Positions 1 through 11,141 of a stretch of DNA of 64,000 bases are shown in pieces (the stretch's first letter is position 1; every line of letters starts with the position of its first letter). Position numbers and translations under genes: made by a program. The stretch lies in the NCBI GenBank assembly GCA_003999685.1, contig CP021223.1, forward strand, positions 1,674,001 to 1,738,000, in the 5' to 3' direction. Source of the stretch: Taiwanofungus camphoratus (taxonomy: Eukaryota; Basidiomycota; Agaricomycetes; Polyporales; Taiwanofungaceae). The notes under the pieces were generated by a model. That model did not search any database. It saw nothing but the letters and a program-made list of their open reading frames with translations, and was not told where the DNA came from.

Positions 1-884
1 GCAGAAACGCAGTCGTCTTGGGGACTACGAGGCAGCTCCCGAGCCTCCATCACCCGTGATCCCCATGCACGACGCCGTCGTTCAAACCGACCAGGCAGAC
101 GACGAGGAATTCTTCATGTCTTCCCCGCACGGCACAAGCACCAGCGTCTACGAGACTGCTCACTCAACGCCGTATAGCTTGCCGGAAGTCCTTCCCGAGG
201 TGCATCAAGCTCCACAGACCCCCGGACGGTCAAGTGCCTCGCAGACAGGCTCCCATCCTTCCGTCAACATTCAAAGCGGCATGATGACGCCGCCGCGAAG
301 TTCACAGAACGAGCCCAGCTTAGGACCAGCGTCGAGCCTGCATGGGATTCTACACCAGCCGGAGTCACCGACTAGATCGAAAAGCAAGGGCAAGACCAGG
401 GACCTCGGCACGCCGGCTTCGCAATGGCAAAGGATCCAGGCTGATCTCGTGCGTTATCTGACTTCATGTGTTATATCTGAAATATAAACTAATGTTCCTT
501 ACAGGAGAGCCCCTTCCATGAACGTGCAGCTGCATTGCATGGCCAGCGATCAGCCAGCACCCAGGCTCATTCGGACATCGAAGCGCTGTCGGATGTTCAT
601 GTATCTGGGGACTCGCTATCGGCTGACATGATTGCTGCCCACATAGCGCAGCTGTCAAAGTTACCGGATCATGTACGGAAGTTGGAGAGGAGGCAAGCCG
701 CGACTCAGAGGAGCATCGAAGTCAAGTCCAAGAGGATCAATGAATTAGAGCAGGAAATCGAACGGTGCGTACTCTATGCCTCTGAATACGGGGTCGTGTG
801 CTCAGACGGCGCAACGTCTGCAGATTGAAGGCAAGGAATAAAGCGCTTGAAGAGACCGTGGAAGCGATGAAGGCAAGACGTTGA
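1..884 (+). CDS. 3' end of a coiled-coil protein gene (5' part outside window)
   Basis: The frame is open from the first base and runs through three blocks, 1-448, 505-764 and 824-884. They are separated by GT-AG introns at 449-504 and 765-823 that keep phase, and the stop is TGA at 882-884. The visible protein has a long Ser/Pro/Thr-rich disordered stretch and then, from about base 640, a charged heptad-like segment rich in Lys, Glu, Arg and Leu that continues to the end and should form a coiled coil. The C-terminus ends in two arginines. I do not recognise the family. The N-terminal domains that would identify it lie upstream of the window. That this is coding is fairly secure because three blocks splice in phase; the function is unknown. 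Confidence 0.7.
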
Positions 885-3546
885 TGAATTATTTCCGCCG
901 TCCATGAATCGGACATGAGTGTTATCGCTTTCTTCGCCCTTTCTCCGCTGCTACCGTTGCTTATTCTGCAATTTGCCCCCTCTTCCTTGTCTTGTCCGTG
1001 GTTACATTTCACCGTGGTTCTATACATGAGGCTTACATAGCTTTCAGGTCCGCATCATAATTTATTCGTTTGACTTATTCTTCCATTTTTTTTCTTCCAG
1101 TGTCTGCTTCTTACTTCTAGCATCGTATCTTGTACCTATCACATTGGTCAACTTACGCTGGCTTAGTCTGTCTGGTCCCTTCTTGCCACAATTGTCAGCA
1201 TTTGTCATGTGTCTTCCTTAACTGTGTCGACGTTACAACATACGTTTTCTCCCGCGAGACCCCGACCGCTTTCAGGATCAGAGGACTTTGAATTCAATTG
1301 GCTGTCAAACAGTCGTACCTTCTTCATGATACCAGCTACGCGGCAGCCGCAGTCTGCAGACATAATACTCACCCTTCATCCTTCCATCAATCAGAGAAGT
1401 GTTGATAAGTACCGCTGCTTTTGGACATTCTCGTAATGACACCAAGGATCCGGAATGCTGCCTCATGGCAGCACAGGTGGGCGGCGACTTGTTTACCGAT
1501 GCATAACGGGTTATGACTTGATTTTCATGTATTCCGCATTGTAATTTGTATAAGCAGCCTCGTATGTGACAGGCAGGACTAAAACTAGATACTATCAAAG
1601 TTGACTGTCGCTACATTACAATCCACACCCATACGCCCATGGGTCTGTAGAAGGGCAAATTCGAGGTGGGATTATCGATTTGCAAATGATTCACCGCGAC
1701 GTCAGAGGGAACGAAGATTGGTTGGACCAGATACGTTCTACAAGTTTTGCATGTCTGAAACAGTGGCACGTATCTTGAATGGTTTGCCAACAATGCATAT
1801 CCTTCGCGTCCAGGACGGAGAACGTTAGTTGTGTCGAATCTTATGCTTCCATTTGCAGCACGCTAAACCGATGTATATATCAAGCCGTACATCTAAGGGC
1901 CTCGTTCTCAAATATTATTATATAAGGTGATGAGGAGCATAAGCAATGCGTACTATGTCCTGACCAAGCTGCCCCACCTACCATCCGCAGCGAATGCATC
2001 GAGCTTAGCTTCTGTGTAAGCATCATGATCGACCGGGCGTATGAACAGTCAACCTCTGCATACTTATGGTTTTTCTTGTTAAGTAGGTGAAGGTCCCCAC
2101 TTTCTTTCTGACTCCGTGCGGCTTCATGACGCCAACATAGTAAAGTCTGCAGAGCTGAAGGGTTTGAACATTGTCAAAGCTTATGCTTACCTTGATTCGA
2201 GGTGCAGGTATATGCAGCGCTGTGGTAGAGCGACAAAAAGATCTGACTTGGTTGCCCTGCAACCCTCATAATGTGGATGCATCGAGGGTGAAAACACACT
2301 GGAAACAGAACACAAATGTAACAAGCGAAGGAGGGCAAGAACGACCCTGCTATGTCGAGCATTCCCCGTGAAGTTATCAGAAGTATAGCTTGGTCGACGG
2401 GTCTCCATGACCGAATAAGGACTCCCAAGGATAGTTTCCATGCTGCGCCATTCACGCCACTTGCTGGTATATGTTGCAGAATCCAGATATAAGTATAGGA
2501 TTGAAGATCCTTTTCTCCGAAAGATAATCTGAAGGTTGCGGAGACACTGCATCTCAGATGTGGATCGGACATATTGGGTGTCATTTGATGTTGTCGTCTG
2601 TCTCAGAATGTGAGTATCGTAACTGCAAGACATATATATCTGCCATGAAGACTTTATTAAGGAGGTCGTCAGGGATAATTCAAACATGCATTCGAGATCA
2701 TGCAGCGGGACCAACATTTTTTCATCGAACCCGTGGTGTATTGTACCAATGGGTTGATGTAAAGCGAGCTGAATGACTGTCAGTTACGTGAACATTCAGA
2801 GAAACCACTTGACAAATAGACCAAGTAGAAGTAGCGTGACTTCAAACGGTTGTTCATCGGTGTATCGGAGGCAGGCTTCATTTACATAAACCAGAGGTGT
2901 CATGGCACATCCTGTTTGACAAAATGTCAGTAGAAAACAGTTCTGGTAGTGAATGTTTGACCTTTTGGGAGGGGGGAGGAGGGCGCAGGGGAAACCAAGG
3001 CGTATACTTACTACGACTTCTACAAGAGGGATAGTGTATAGATCCGAACCTCAGCGACGACAAGAATACTCGCGAATGAGCGCAAGACTTTAGTAGGAAC
3101 GCCTTCAACGCAGCTGCACTCCTCTGTCGCCTGACAGCGCAGACAAGTTGAAAGATCATCTTGTTGTTCCGCCCACAATCGTAGCATATGGTATTAACAT
3201 CACAGATGATGATACAAGGTATGTGCTTAAGAACGGAGCGAATGCAAAGCTCTTCTGACAAGGTGGACAGAAAAGGTACGGTGTACAATGTATGCACACT
3301 ATGTACGTTTGCGGGAGACGAGGAGGAGAGGGAGGAGGACGGGTCAGGATAGGGGGACATGCGCGAAGGGAAAGTGTCCAAAACTTGTCCCAGTGTACGA
3401 GTCAAGAATGTTCGAATACGAAATGCGGCAGAATCAGACCGGACAGGAGCAAACAAGACCGATAACGCATAAATCCGAATGTCCTATTAGCGTACGGGAA
3501 TCGGGGAAGTTGGTGATGGCGGTGGAATTAAACCCGGGTGAATTAA
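885..3546. other. 2.7-kb gene-free stretch between convergent genes
   Basis: It lies between the stop of the coiled-coil gene (+) and the stop of the next gene (-). Short open frames occur on both strands but none splices into a longer frame or shows a recognisable domain. The first few hundred bases are T-rich and presumably 3' untranslated sequence. The length is large for a convergent gap here, so old transposon debris is possible, but I saw no terminal repeats. Confidence 0.5.
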
Positions 3547-5181
3547 CTAGCAGAAGATCCTCTGTAGCCAAAGCTTGAACCTTGTCCACCAATTGCCTTG
3601 CCAGCCTTCTGTTCGAGGTTTTATCCCAACCCACATGGTCCCTGTACCGACTTTAATCCGCTTACTCTCCTGCATCTCCTCACCTTCCTCGATATCGGAG
3701 GGTCTCCGAGAATCTGGGGAGATGGGGAATCGTGGCATTGTATTTCTCGTAATGAAGGTGGGGAAGACAGAGAGTATTGAGAAATATTCAGGATTGGGAA
3801 GGTTGGGGGCAGTCCACGTGCGCATATAGCCGTCTGAATCAGAAAATTCGAAACTCCCAGCTGTCGAGAACAGGTCTTCGCTGTCCACTGGGGGTGTGGT
3901 CGGTGTGACCGGCTCTTCTGCCAACGTCGAACCAGACGTTGACAAGTGGGCCGTGGTATTTGCGGAGGAACATGACGTTGACAGTGTAGGTGTATCCAAG
4001 AATGGATCGCTTGGAGCTCGAGCTCGTTTCGTCTGGGTGGTCGATAATATTGGGGGAACCTTCTGGGGATGGGTGGAAACGAAGTTATCTGCTGGAAGAG
4101 GTTGTGATTGTGACCGAGAGTGTATTGTGGACAATGGTGGAAATGCGGAGTACTGCGCGGGACTATTCAGTGATGGAGAGCGTTTATTGGATGGTATCTC
4201 TTCGAAAGCAAGAACCTATCAATCAAGAGAATTTAACAAAGGCGAGCCAATGATGACGCGAAGGAGGCTCACTCCTTTGAGAATATCAATGGCCTCAAGC
4301 ATGAAATCTTTACCCCTGCAGAACGGAAAAAGCCGATAAGTAGTAGTAGACGGTAGGAGAATCTGAGAACTCACGCTGCTTCCTTGAAAACCGCATCATC
4401 GATCTCCCACTCAATTCTATACCCTCCAGCTCCTCCAAGATGTTCTGGAATTACTTGAAGCCTCATGACGGCCCAAAGGCCCTCGAAGAAGGGTTTCGTA
4501 CCGGGCATGCCCATTGTACACCACGTTCTGACAAATCGTTCGAATCTATCGTAACGTTCCTTCTTCGCTAACTGGCCGTTGGGGTCTGCACGGGAATGAG
4601 GCATCAAAGAGCCGCCGGGAATTGTGGCACTGAGATGCGCCTGGAATTCCGCATTTCGTCGAGCACTGACGCTCGCATGATACGCAGAGCGAATCGATGC
4701 TTGTAGCCTAGCGAAGGGAGCGCGTTGTGAGGGAGGAAGAGTGGCCAGCGTGTGTGTCATGAGCCGTCCAGCATTATCATTCTGCTCGTAATACCTATGA
4801 CGAAAATGAATTTCAACATCGATATTGTTGTATACAATGCTGATAGTACCACGCTTGGCAATGCTCTGCAAAATCTTCCAAATCACTGCGGATTGGTCGG
4901 GAAGGAGTGATCGAACGAGTATGAGTTGCTGGGGGAGGGGTTATTCCCCTCCCTCTTGCTCTCGACCGAGCACTGAAGGAGGGCGATGTGGGAGAGGTGA
5001 TCCGTGACGGTGATACTGCGCGAGTAGGGGAGGCTGACACATTGTATGGTACATCATAAAGGAGTGTTTGTGTAGCTTCTTGATTGCCCGCCGGTGAGGG
5101 TGACTTCAAATTGAGTGTTCGGATTGGCAGCGGCGGAGGGCGGGGCCGAGGTGTCTCTAAACGATATGATGATGTGGACAT
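3547..5181 (-). CDS. unrecognised protein, 487 aa, four exons
   Basis: Exons on the minus strand are 5181-4850, 4794-4375, 4315-4273 and 4215-3547. All introns are GT-AG, 42-59 nt long, and the phases agree, giving 487 residues. The first about 90 residues are Pro/Ser/Arg-rich and disordered. Residues about 95-265 form a compact, probably folded region with many aromatic residues, ending in an acidic WEIDDAVF segment followed by KDFMLEAIDILKG. The last 200 residues are Ser/Thr/Pro-rich with two acidic patches and end in a Trp-rich amphipathic tail. I see no signal peptide or membrane span and do not recognise the family. The gene is convergent with its left neighbour and faces a long gene-free stretch upstream. 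Confidence 0.75.
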
Positions 5182-8100
5182 AGTAGACAGTTATCTCGTC
5201 AAACCAGCTAAAGCCTGAGTTCGAGGAAGATGAGAGCTCCGGAGATATCCAGAGGGTTCCTACTTGCTAGTCCCACTGAGTGATAGGTGCCGCCAGATGG
5301 GGATAAGTGGCCGACCGAACTGTCAAGTATTTGGCCAATGCAACGTCCAGCGTCGTCTTGTCTGCGTCGGGACAGGGTCCGGTGGATGATGATGAGCAGG
5401 ACTGAGGTTCCTGTCGACGGTATCAGCGGCCGCGAGGCGTTGTGAGGCGTTGAGCTCCTGCGGTATGAATTCTACGCAGGCTCAATGTGAACACGCGAGC
5501 GCCGCGTGGTGAACCTGCCATATTGGAATTGGTGGCATAGTCTTTCTTTCTTTTTTTAAATATATATTCACTATGGTCTTTCAGCCTGTAAGTTGTTATT
5601 CATTGCCCACCTGCCACTGTAGGCAGCGTCATGTCTAAATTCCAGCTTATTAGAAGGTTAGTCGGACTAATAGCGTCAGGTATGCGTGGTCCTGCATAGT
5701 TGATTACGACTGCGTATTCTGTCATGTCTCCTCGTGTCTTTTGTACCCCATGTCCGCCGTCCGGAGACCAGCATTGATACCGCATCGCCTGTCGCTCTCA
5801 TCCTATCAAAAAAGGGGCATTTTGCAACCATTTCGAAGACGGTAGCAATGGCGTGCTTCCCAAATTCTGCCGAGGTTGTCTGTGAGGCTCGGCGATCTGC
5901 GCTGCTATGAAGTCTCTTGCTGCTCTGGTAATTGCGAAATCTCCCCTCCCAATACATTTTCATCTTCTTTATATTGGTCGTCGGGGATCGACGCCCTGGC
6001 AAGAGAGAAGGAATGAATATAGGGTATCTCCGAACAGTTCTGCAATTGCAATTTGGAAGGGCTTTTCCCTGAGGTACACGGCGAAATATGACTTCGACGT
6101 AGGAGCTTATGACCCTCTGGTGATTTTGGAATGTCCAAAGTACATATATTCGCCACTATCGTTCCGAGTTTTGCCCGTTGCGAGTTGGACTCGTAATATC
6201 TACATCACCTTCGCCTTGCATCCTAGACTCTTCTCGAGTACGCTGGAATGCGTTTCCTGTGCTGATACTTGCCGAGTCGGCCAAATCTTGCTGGATTCCA
6301 GCCTCCAATCTTGGTCTTCTAGCTAGATTGAAGCATAAAGATCGGCACCCGCCTGCCCGAGTTTTGTCCGTCCGTTGAGGCTAGAGCTGCCACATCTGCG
6401 TCGCCGGTCATGACCACTAGACACCATAGTTTCTCTCGTGGGTTCCTTACGGTTTGGTGTGTTCAGCTTGCTTGAACACATGCGGGTGAGTATCATAAAC
6501 ATGTCCAGTGCATCGAGTGGAGTTGTTGCCTACAGCCAAAATTGAGTTGAAGGTCGTCAGTTTATTTTTTTTGTTCGCTGCTCCAGAAGTAGAAGACATA
6601 TCAAGGCAAGTCGTTGGATCGTCTATCGTTCTTCCATTTGATAGGGAAATCTTATGACCAATGAGAAAATTCCAGACGAGAATTCTGCCGCTCAATTATA
6701 GCCACTCACCCTTGGGATGACCAAAGTTGGCTCACATTGCTTCAGCGTTTGTGCGGTCGCCTTCTTGTCAGGGCAACCGATACACGCCTCATGTAAGCAG
6801 CATACCACCTGGTCACGACTGCTGATATTGGCTATGGGTCTTCAGGTCTGCGAGATTATCGCCGGTGGCTTCGTCCAACCCCAAAACTATAGACTCTGTT
6901 CCCAAATCTGACTGGACTATTGCCATAGATTGCTTTCATCCGATGGGCATCGGATGTCACGCTCAATGATTATGAATTTGACCCGCTTCGAAGGGGAGGC
7001 AGCAATAGTGTCGTTATTTTTGTGGTTCATTTCTGTTCTCAGTAATGTCTCTGTAGAATCATTGACCTTCGGCTTTTGAACTCACCATAACCTGGTCTAT
7101 ACTGCAGCCTAGACCACTCGCAGTCCACCGGAGATTACAATCCTCTGCACATGACACTGTCAAACAGCTTGATATTCGCGGATGCAGCGTTGCCCTGTTT
7201 GTTTGTCTGGCCTCTGCCAGGGTTGTATACGTGCTTTGATCCGACGTCTATGCCTCACTTTCTGATGACTGTCCGCTGTTTCTCCATCATGCATTGAAAA
7301 TCCTGTATTGGTCAGTCGGCCGCTGGCTGCGATCTACCTCAGCGCGTACTTTTCCGCACTGTTATGCATGAAACACTTCTGGTTGTCGATCTATCCGAAA
7401 GTCGCCGTTGCCGCCTACTCAGACCCGTCTGTGTCAACGAAGACATTGGGACCCCCACATTCTAATGTTACTTACCCCTGCAGTTCGTAGCTTCTTGAAC
7501 TACCTTCCCCGCATCGTTGAGACAGATATTTCAGTGTAAGACGTAAAAGACGTCTTCGCAGTCAAAGTTGGAACCCGCCGGCAGCTGCCTCACTTCGACA
7601 TGGGCTGTACAAAAATACATGCCTCGCGTGCGTACACAGTTGTCTGCCACCACTTCTGCTGAAACACGCCGTCCATCGGTTCTTCATCCAACGGATCCGA
7701 GTGTCGGCGACTTCCTTCAAGTCGACTATACTAGTGCTCAAGGTAACTATATCTAGACGCGATTGCGCCGTCTTGTCAGTCTGCGCCCGCGTCGGAGCGC
7801 GCGGCGTATATCGCACCGCGTTGCAGGGATGATGAGGATGTCATCGGGATTGTTAGAGGTGTTGATGAACATTTTTTCTTTCTTGAACACGCAGGCAAGT
7901 CATAATTGTCTCGACAGTTGCTCGAAGTGGGCGGCGGGAGCGCAAGTGCGGGCGTTGCTCCACAATTTCGATTTCACGAGAGTTTGCCAATCACGGCGAC
8001 CTTGACCTGCTACACTCGAACAGGACTAGTGGGTACTGCTAGTGAGATGAGGCTTCAGACAGATGTTTAGACGTTACGTATTGTGCACAACGAATGGTCC

Positions 8101-10758
8101 TCGGCATTCATGTGCCTGGGCGTTTTTTTTCCGATTTTTAATAATGCAAGACGCCCTGTATGGCGCGACCGAGTTGCAGGTCCTTGGCGCTGTCCAGTCA
8201 CTTATCTGGGTCTGCGTAACTTTCCGAAGCCAATTCATCTTGCGTTTATCAGGCGTTTGTGTGCAGCATGTCGTCACCGGATACCAATGATCCGGACCCA
8301 ACCTATCTCGTTCTATAAAAACAAGGCTACGGTCCGCTCAGGCCAAAAAAAAGTCTGCGTAAACGGATTACCCTGCCCTGTAGCAAGGTACATATCAGGG
8401 ATATCTATCTGATAGAAACCCCGCGTGCTCAACAGGCCTCAAAGATTCGCGGAAGCAGATGGGGGTGTGTAATGGCGAAGCAGTAAACGATGCAAGTAGC
8501 AGAGGCACGTTACTATGCTGAGTACTGGTGCGCCACGACTCTGGGATTTCTATCACTTCGTATCGAGTGTGCATCCCCAAAGTCCAGAAAGACGAGGTCC
8601 ATCGAGGCAACATCTAAGAGACCCGCGATTGGACAATCGCACGACAAACATTCGCGAATAGGGAACTGATTTGAATTGCGAAGCCTAGCGGCAGCAGTGC
8701 GAGTGACACCCGAGTATGCTACCGGTCCCGGGAGCGCCTGCATCGTGGCTACAGTCGAGAGCTCGTAGGATGAGTATGGACTAGCGCACCATCGGCGAGG
8801 GTGTGTATACAAATCAGAACACCAATGAGCAGGATCTGCCGTGCATACGGTATCTTCGTTCCTTCTGTGGATCCTCGACTGGAATACACACACACACATG
8901 CATACGAGCACGATCATATCTCTGCGCATTCGCCGAACTGTAGTCGACATGCACACATGGTGCGCTCGAGGGGCCGTCCGCATTCGGCCCTGTCCATGCC
9001 AACCGTCCCTGACCGTCGCACTGTGGGTGGGCATGCCCACACACACACACACACACGGCCGGGTACTGGAAGATACGGATATGGGGCCGCACAAGACCAT
9101 ATGCACCGATGCCGTGTTGTCAATGATACTCCCCCTCTCGATCTCCGGGCAGCACCTTGCTGGCCCAGAGAGCCGTCACCTAGCCAAAACGGCTGGTCAG
9201 TGAGCATTGGGAACTTCTTGGTCAGGCACACGCACTAGAAGTATAACGTGGCGACCCGTCCGCCATACGACTCGACTCGAGGGGACAAATCCGAGGCGTT
9301 GCCCTCCCTCGAACTGAACTCCGATCCCAAGGCGCTGAGATCTGGCCAATTAACTGGGCACCGGATCGAGGAAACACCGTCTCGAGACCGGGGTGATGAC
9401 GCGGAGGCAGGAGCGCATGGTCGTCTCTCCGACGACATTTGGTATTGAGTCAGCAGCGCGACGGTGAACAGCAAGCACGCACAGATCACCAGCGGGCTGT
9501 CTAGACCGCAGAGTAGTTACCTATAAAGTGCATCGAGCGCAGCAGTGCCCAGCAACACCTGGTGTTGTATCATCACATTACAGCATATTACTCATCGACT
9601 GCGGTGGCAGGAGGGGAGCGGTCCGCAACATTGCCGGACGACCGAAGGACAGGTGCCATATGGGCCATAGACACCGATGCCGTATATGCGCTCGGGCGGG
9701 CTCCCGGGCAGCTCCGTCTCGTGTCGCTTTGCGTTTTCGAAGAGTCGGTACCTTCTGGGGGGAACATCAGGGAGGGGCCATACTTCGACTTCGGGGACCG
9801 AAGCACACAGGAAGCCTGGAGACAAGACGCGTCTGGGGCAGTTGGGCGGTTCCAGAACATGTGACGACAGGGCGTTCTGCAGGATTCCGGGGATGCGGAT
9901 TGGTGAGGGGTCTGAATTGAATGGGAAGTCGTCGATCAGGCAGACGAGGCAAATGGACGCTGACGGGGCATAACCGCAGGGGCGCCTGAACGGATTAGGC
10001 GGAGGGGTGGTTGGGCAGACTGAATGGCGGTGGCAATTGGAATTGGAGAGGACCGTGCTGTGGTGACCGAGTACGGACATGCACACACGCACACGCCTGG
10101 AAACGGACATGCATTGCACGATGACAGCAGGCCGGAGGCACACGGGGGCTGAGGGTCGGTTTGGGTTGCTGGGCACAACAGGACAGAGGTGTGACAGGAA
10201 GTCACTGGGAGATCTGTGGATGCGACACAACGTTGATCTGTTGTTAGGACAGGGACCGGGATGGGTATGTGCTGGTGCAGATTTGTGAGATCTGTGGAGT
10301 GTTCCGAAAGCAGGTGGACAAATAACAAAGAAAAGTCCGCCGACAGGATAACGTCAAGGGACAACGTTCTGCACCACCACAAGGCCAGGAGGGCAACCAA
10401 TCGGGGAGAAGGGCTGAAAGCTCGGAGCGGGGGCATTCGAATGCAGACGGGAGAAGGGGAGAAAAACGCAGTGTGGGGTGGGGGCAGGATGAGGGAAGAG
10501 GGGAAGGAGAAACAGTGTGACCGGGTGCATGTGGGATGACAACCCCGGTGACAGAGCTGTTTGATGAAGAGGGGGGAAGGGAGTAGGAGGGGGAGGGAGG
10601 GAGACAGATGGAATCGTCGCGGGATGACAGCCTGATTGATGTCTGTCCAGTTTCCGGGAAGCGCGGCTTCGAAGGACGAGTTGTCGGACGTTGAACCAAG
10701 GCAACAGACGAAGTCACGACGCGTATCTGCGTGATTACGAGGCCAAGAGGAGAGCAGG
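5182..10758. other. 5.6-kb gene-free region upstream of the CSL factor
   Basis: No frame on either strand looks like a gene. Open frames between 9.5 and 10.8 kb are products of strand-biased, pyrimidine- or GC-rich sequence and have no domain-like pattern. The stretch contains two AC microsatellites (8886-8898 and 9039-9056). From about 10.4 to 10.7 kb the plus strand is strongly purine-rich. It may hold distant regulatory sequence or a non-coding transcript for the transcription factor downstream, or decayed repeats; I cannot tell which. Confidence 0.5.
9039..9056. repeat. AC dinucleotide microsatellite
   Basis: About nine uninterrupted CA/AC units. A shorter run of the same unit lies 150 bp upstream at 8886-8898. 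Confidence 0.9.
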
Positions 10759-10766
10759 TATAAATA
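10759..10766 (+). promoter_or_regulatory. TATA box, probable CSL-gene promoter
   Basis: TATAAATA lies 376 bp before the CSL start codon. Two intron-like segments fall in the leader between them: 10855-10907 (GTAAGC..CAG) and 10975-11094 (GTATGT..CAG, pyrimidine-rich end). This would give a spliced leader. The box is seen directly; its use is inferred. Confidence 0.45.
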
Positions 10767-11141
10767 AAGAGCGAGCTGATGGCCATGGCGGATTCTGGAC
10801 ACTCACTCTGCGACGTCAATCCACAATTGGCGTCTGCATAGATAGACTCGTACGGTAAGCTACTGCCAATTGACACGGCACGTTGGCTTGACTCTTTGTG
10901 TTAGCAGGCGCGGATGGCGTCCACAACCTGGCTCGCGATGCACTCGGCAACCCCCGACCGCCGATCAGAATTGGGTATGTAATACTAATAGAATGATCGC
11001 GTCGACAACGCGAGCCGCCGTCCTGCCCGCAACGTCTTTCTCCTCCTCCTCCTCCTCCTTCCAAACGTATTCTAATATTCGCCCTCCTATACAGATCTAC
11101 TAAAGTCCTCCCCCGCCCACCACTACCCCCGCGAACGCAAA

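Noticed and set aside
2187-2717. 176-codon open frame on the minus strand
   Set aside because: Composition is not protein-like, another frame is open over most of the same bases, and no splice-compatible extension was found.
9936-10802. 288-codon open frame on the minus strand before the CSL gene
   Set aside because: It lies in pyrimidine-rich sequence with simple Ser/Pro/Leu/Cys content, overlaps other open frames, shows no domain or splice pattern, and covers the probable CSL promoter.
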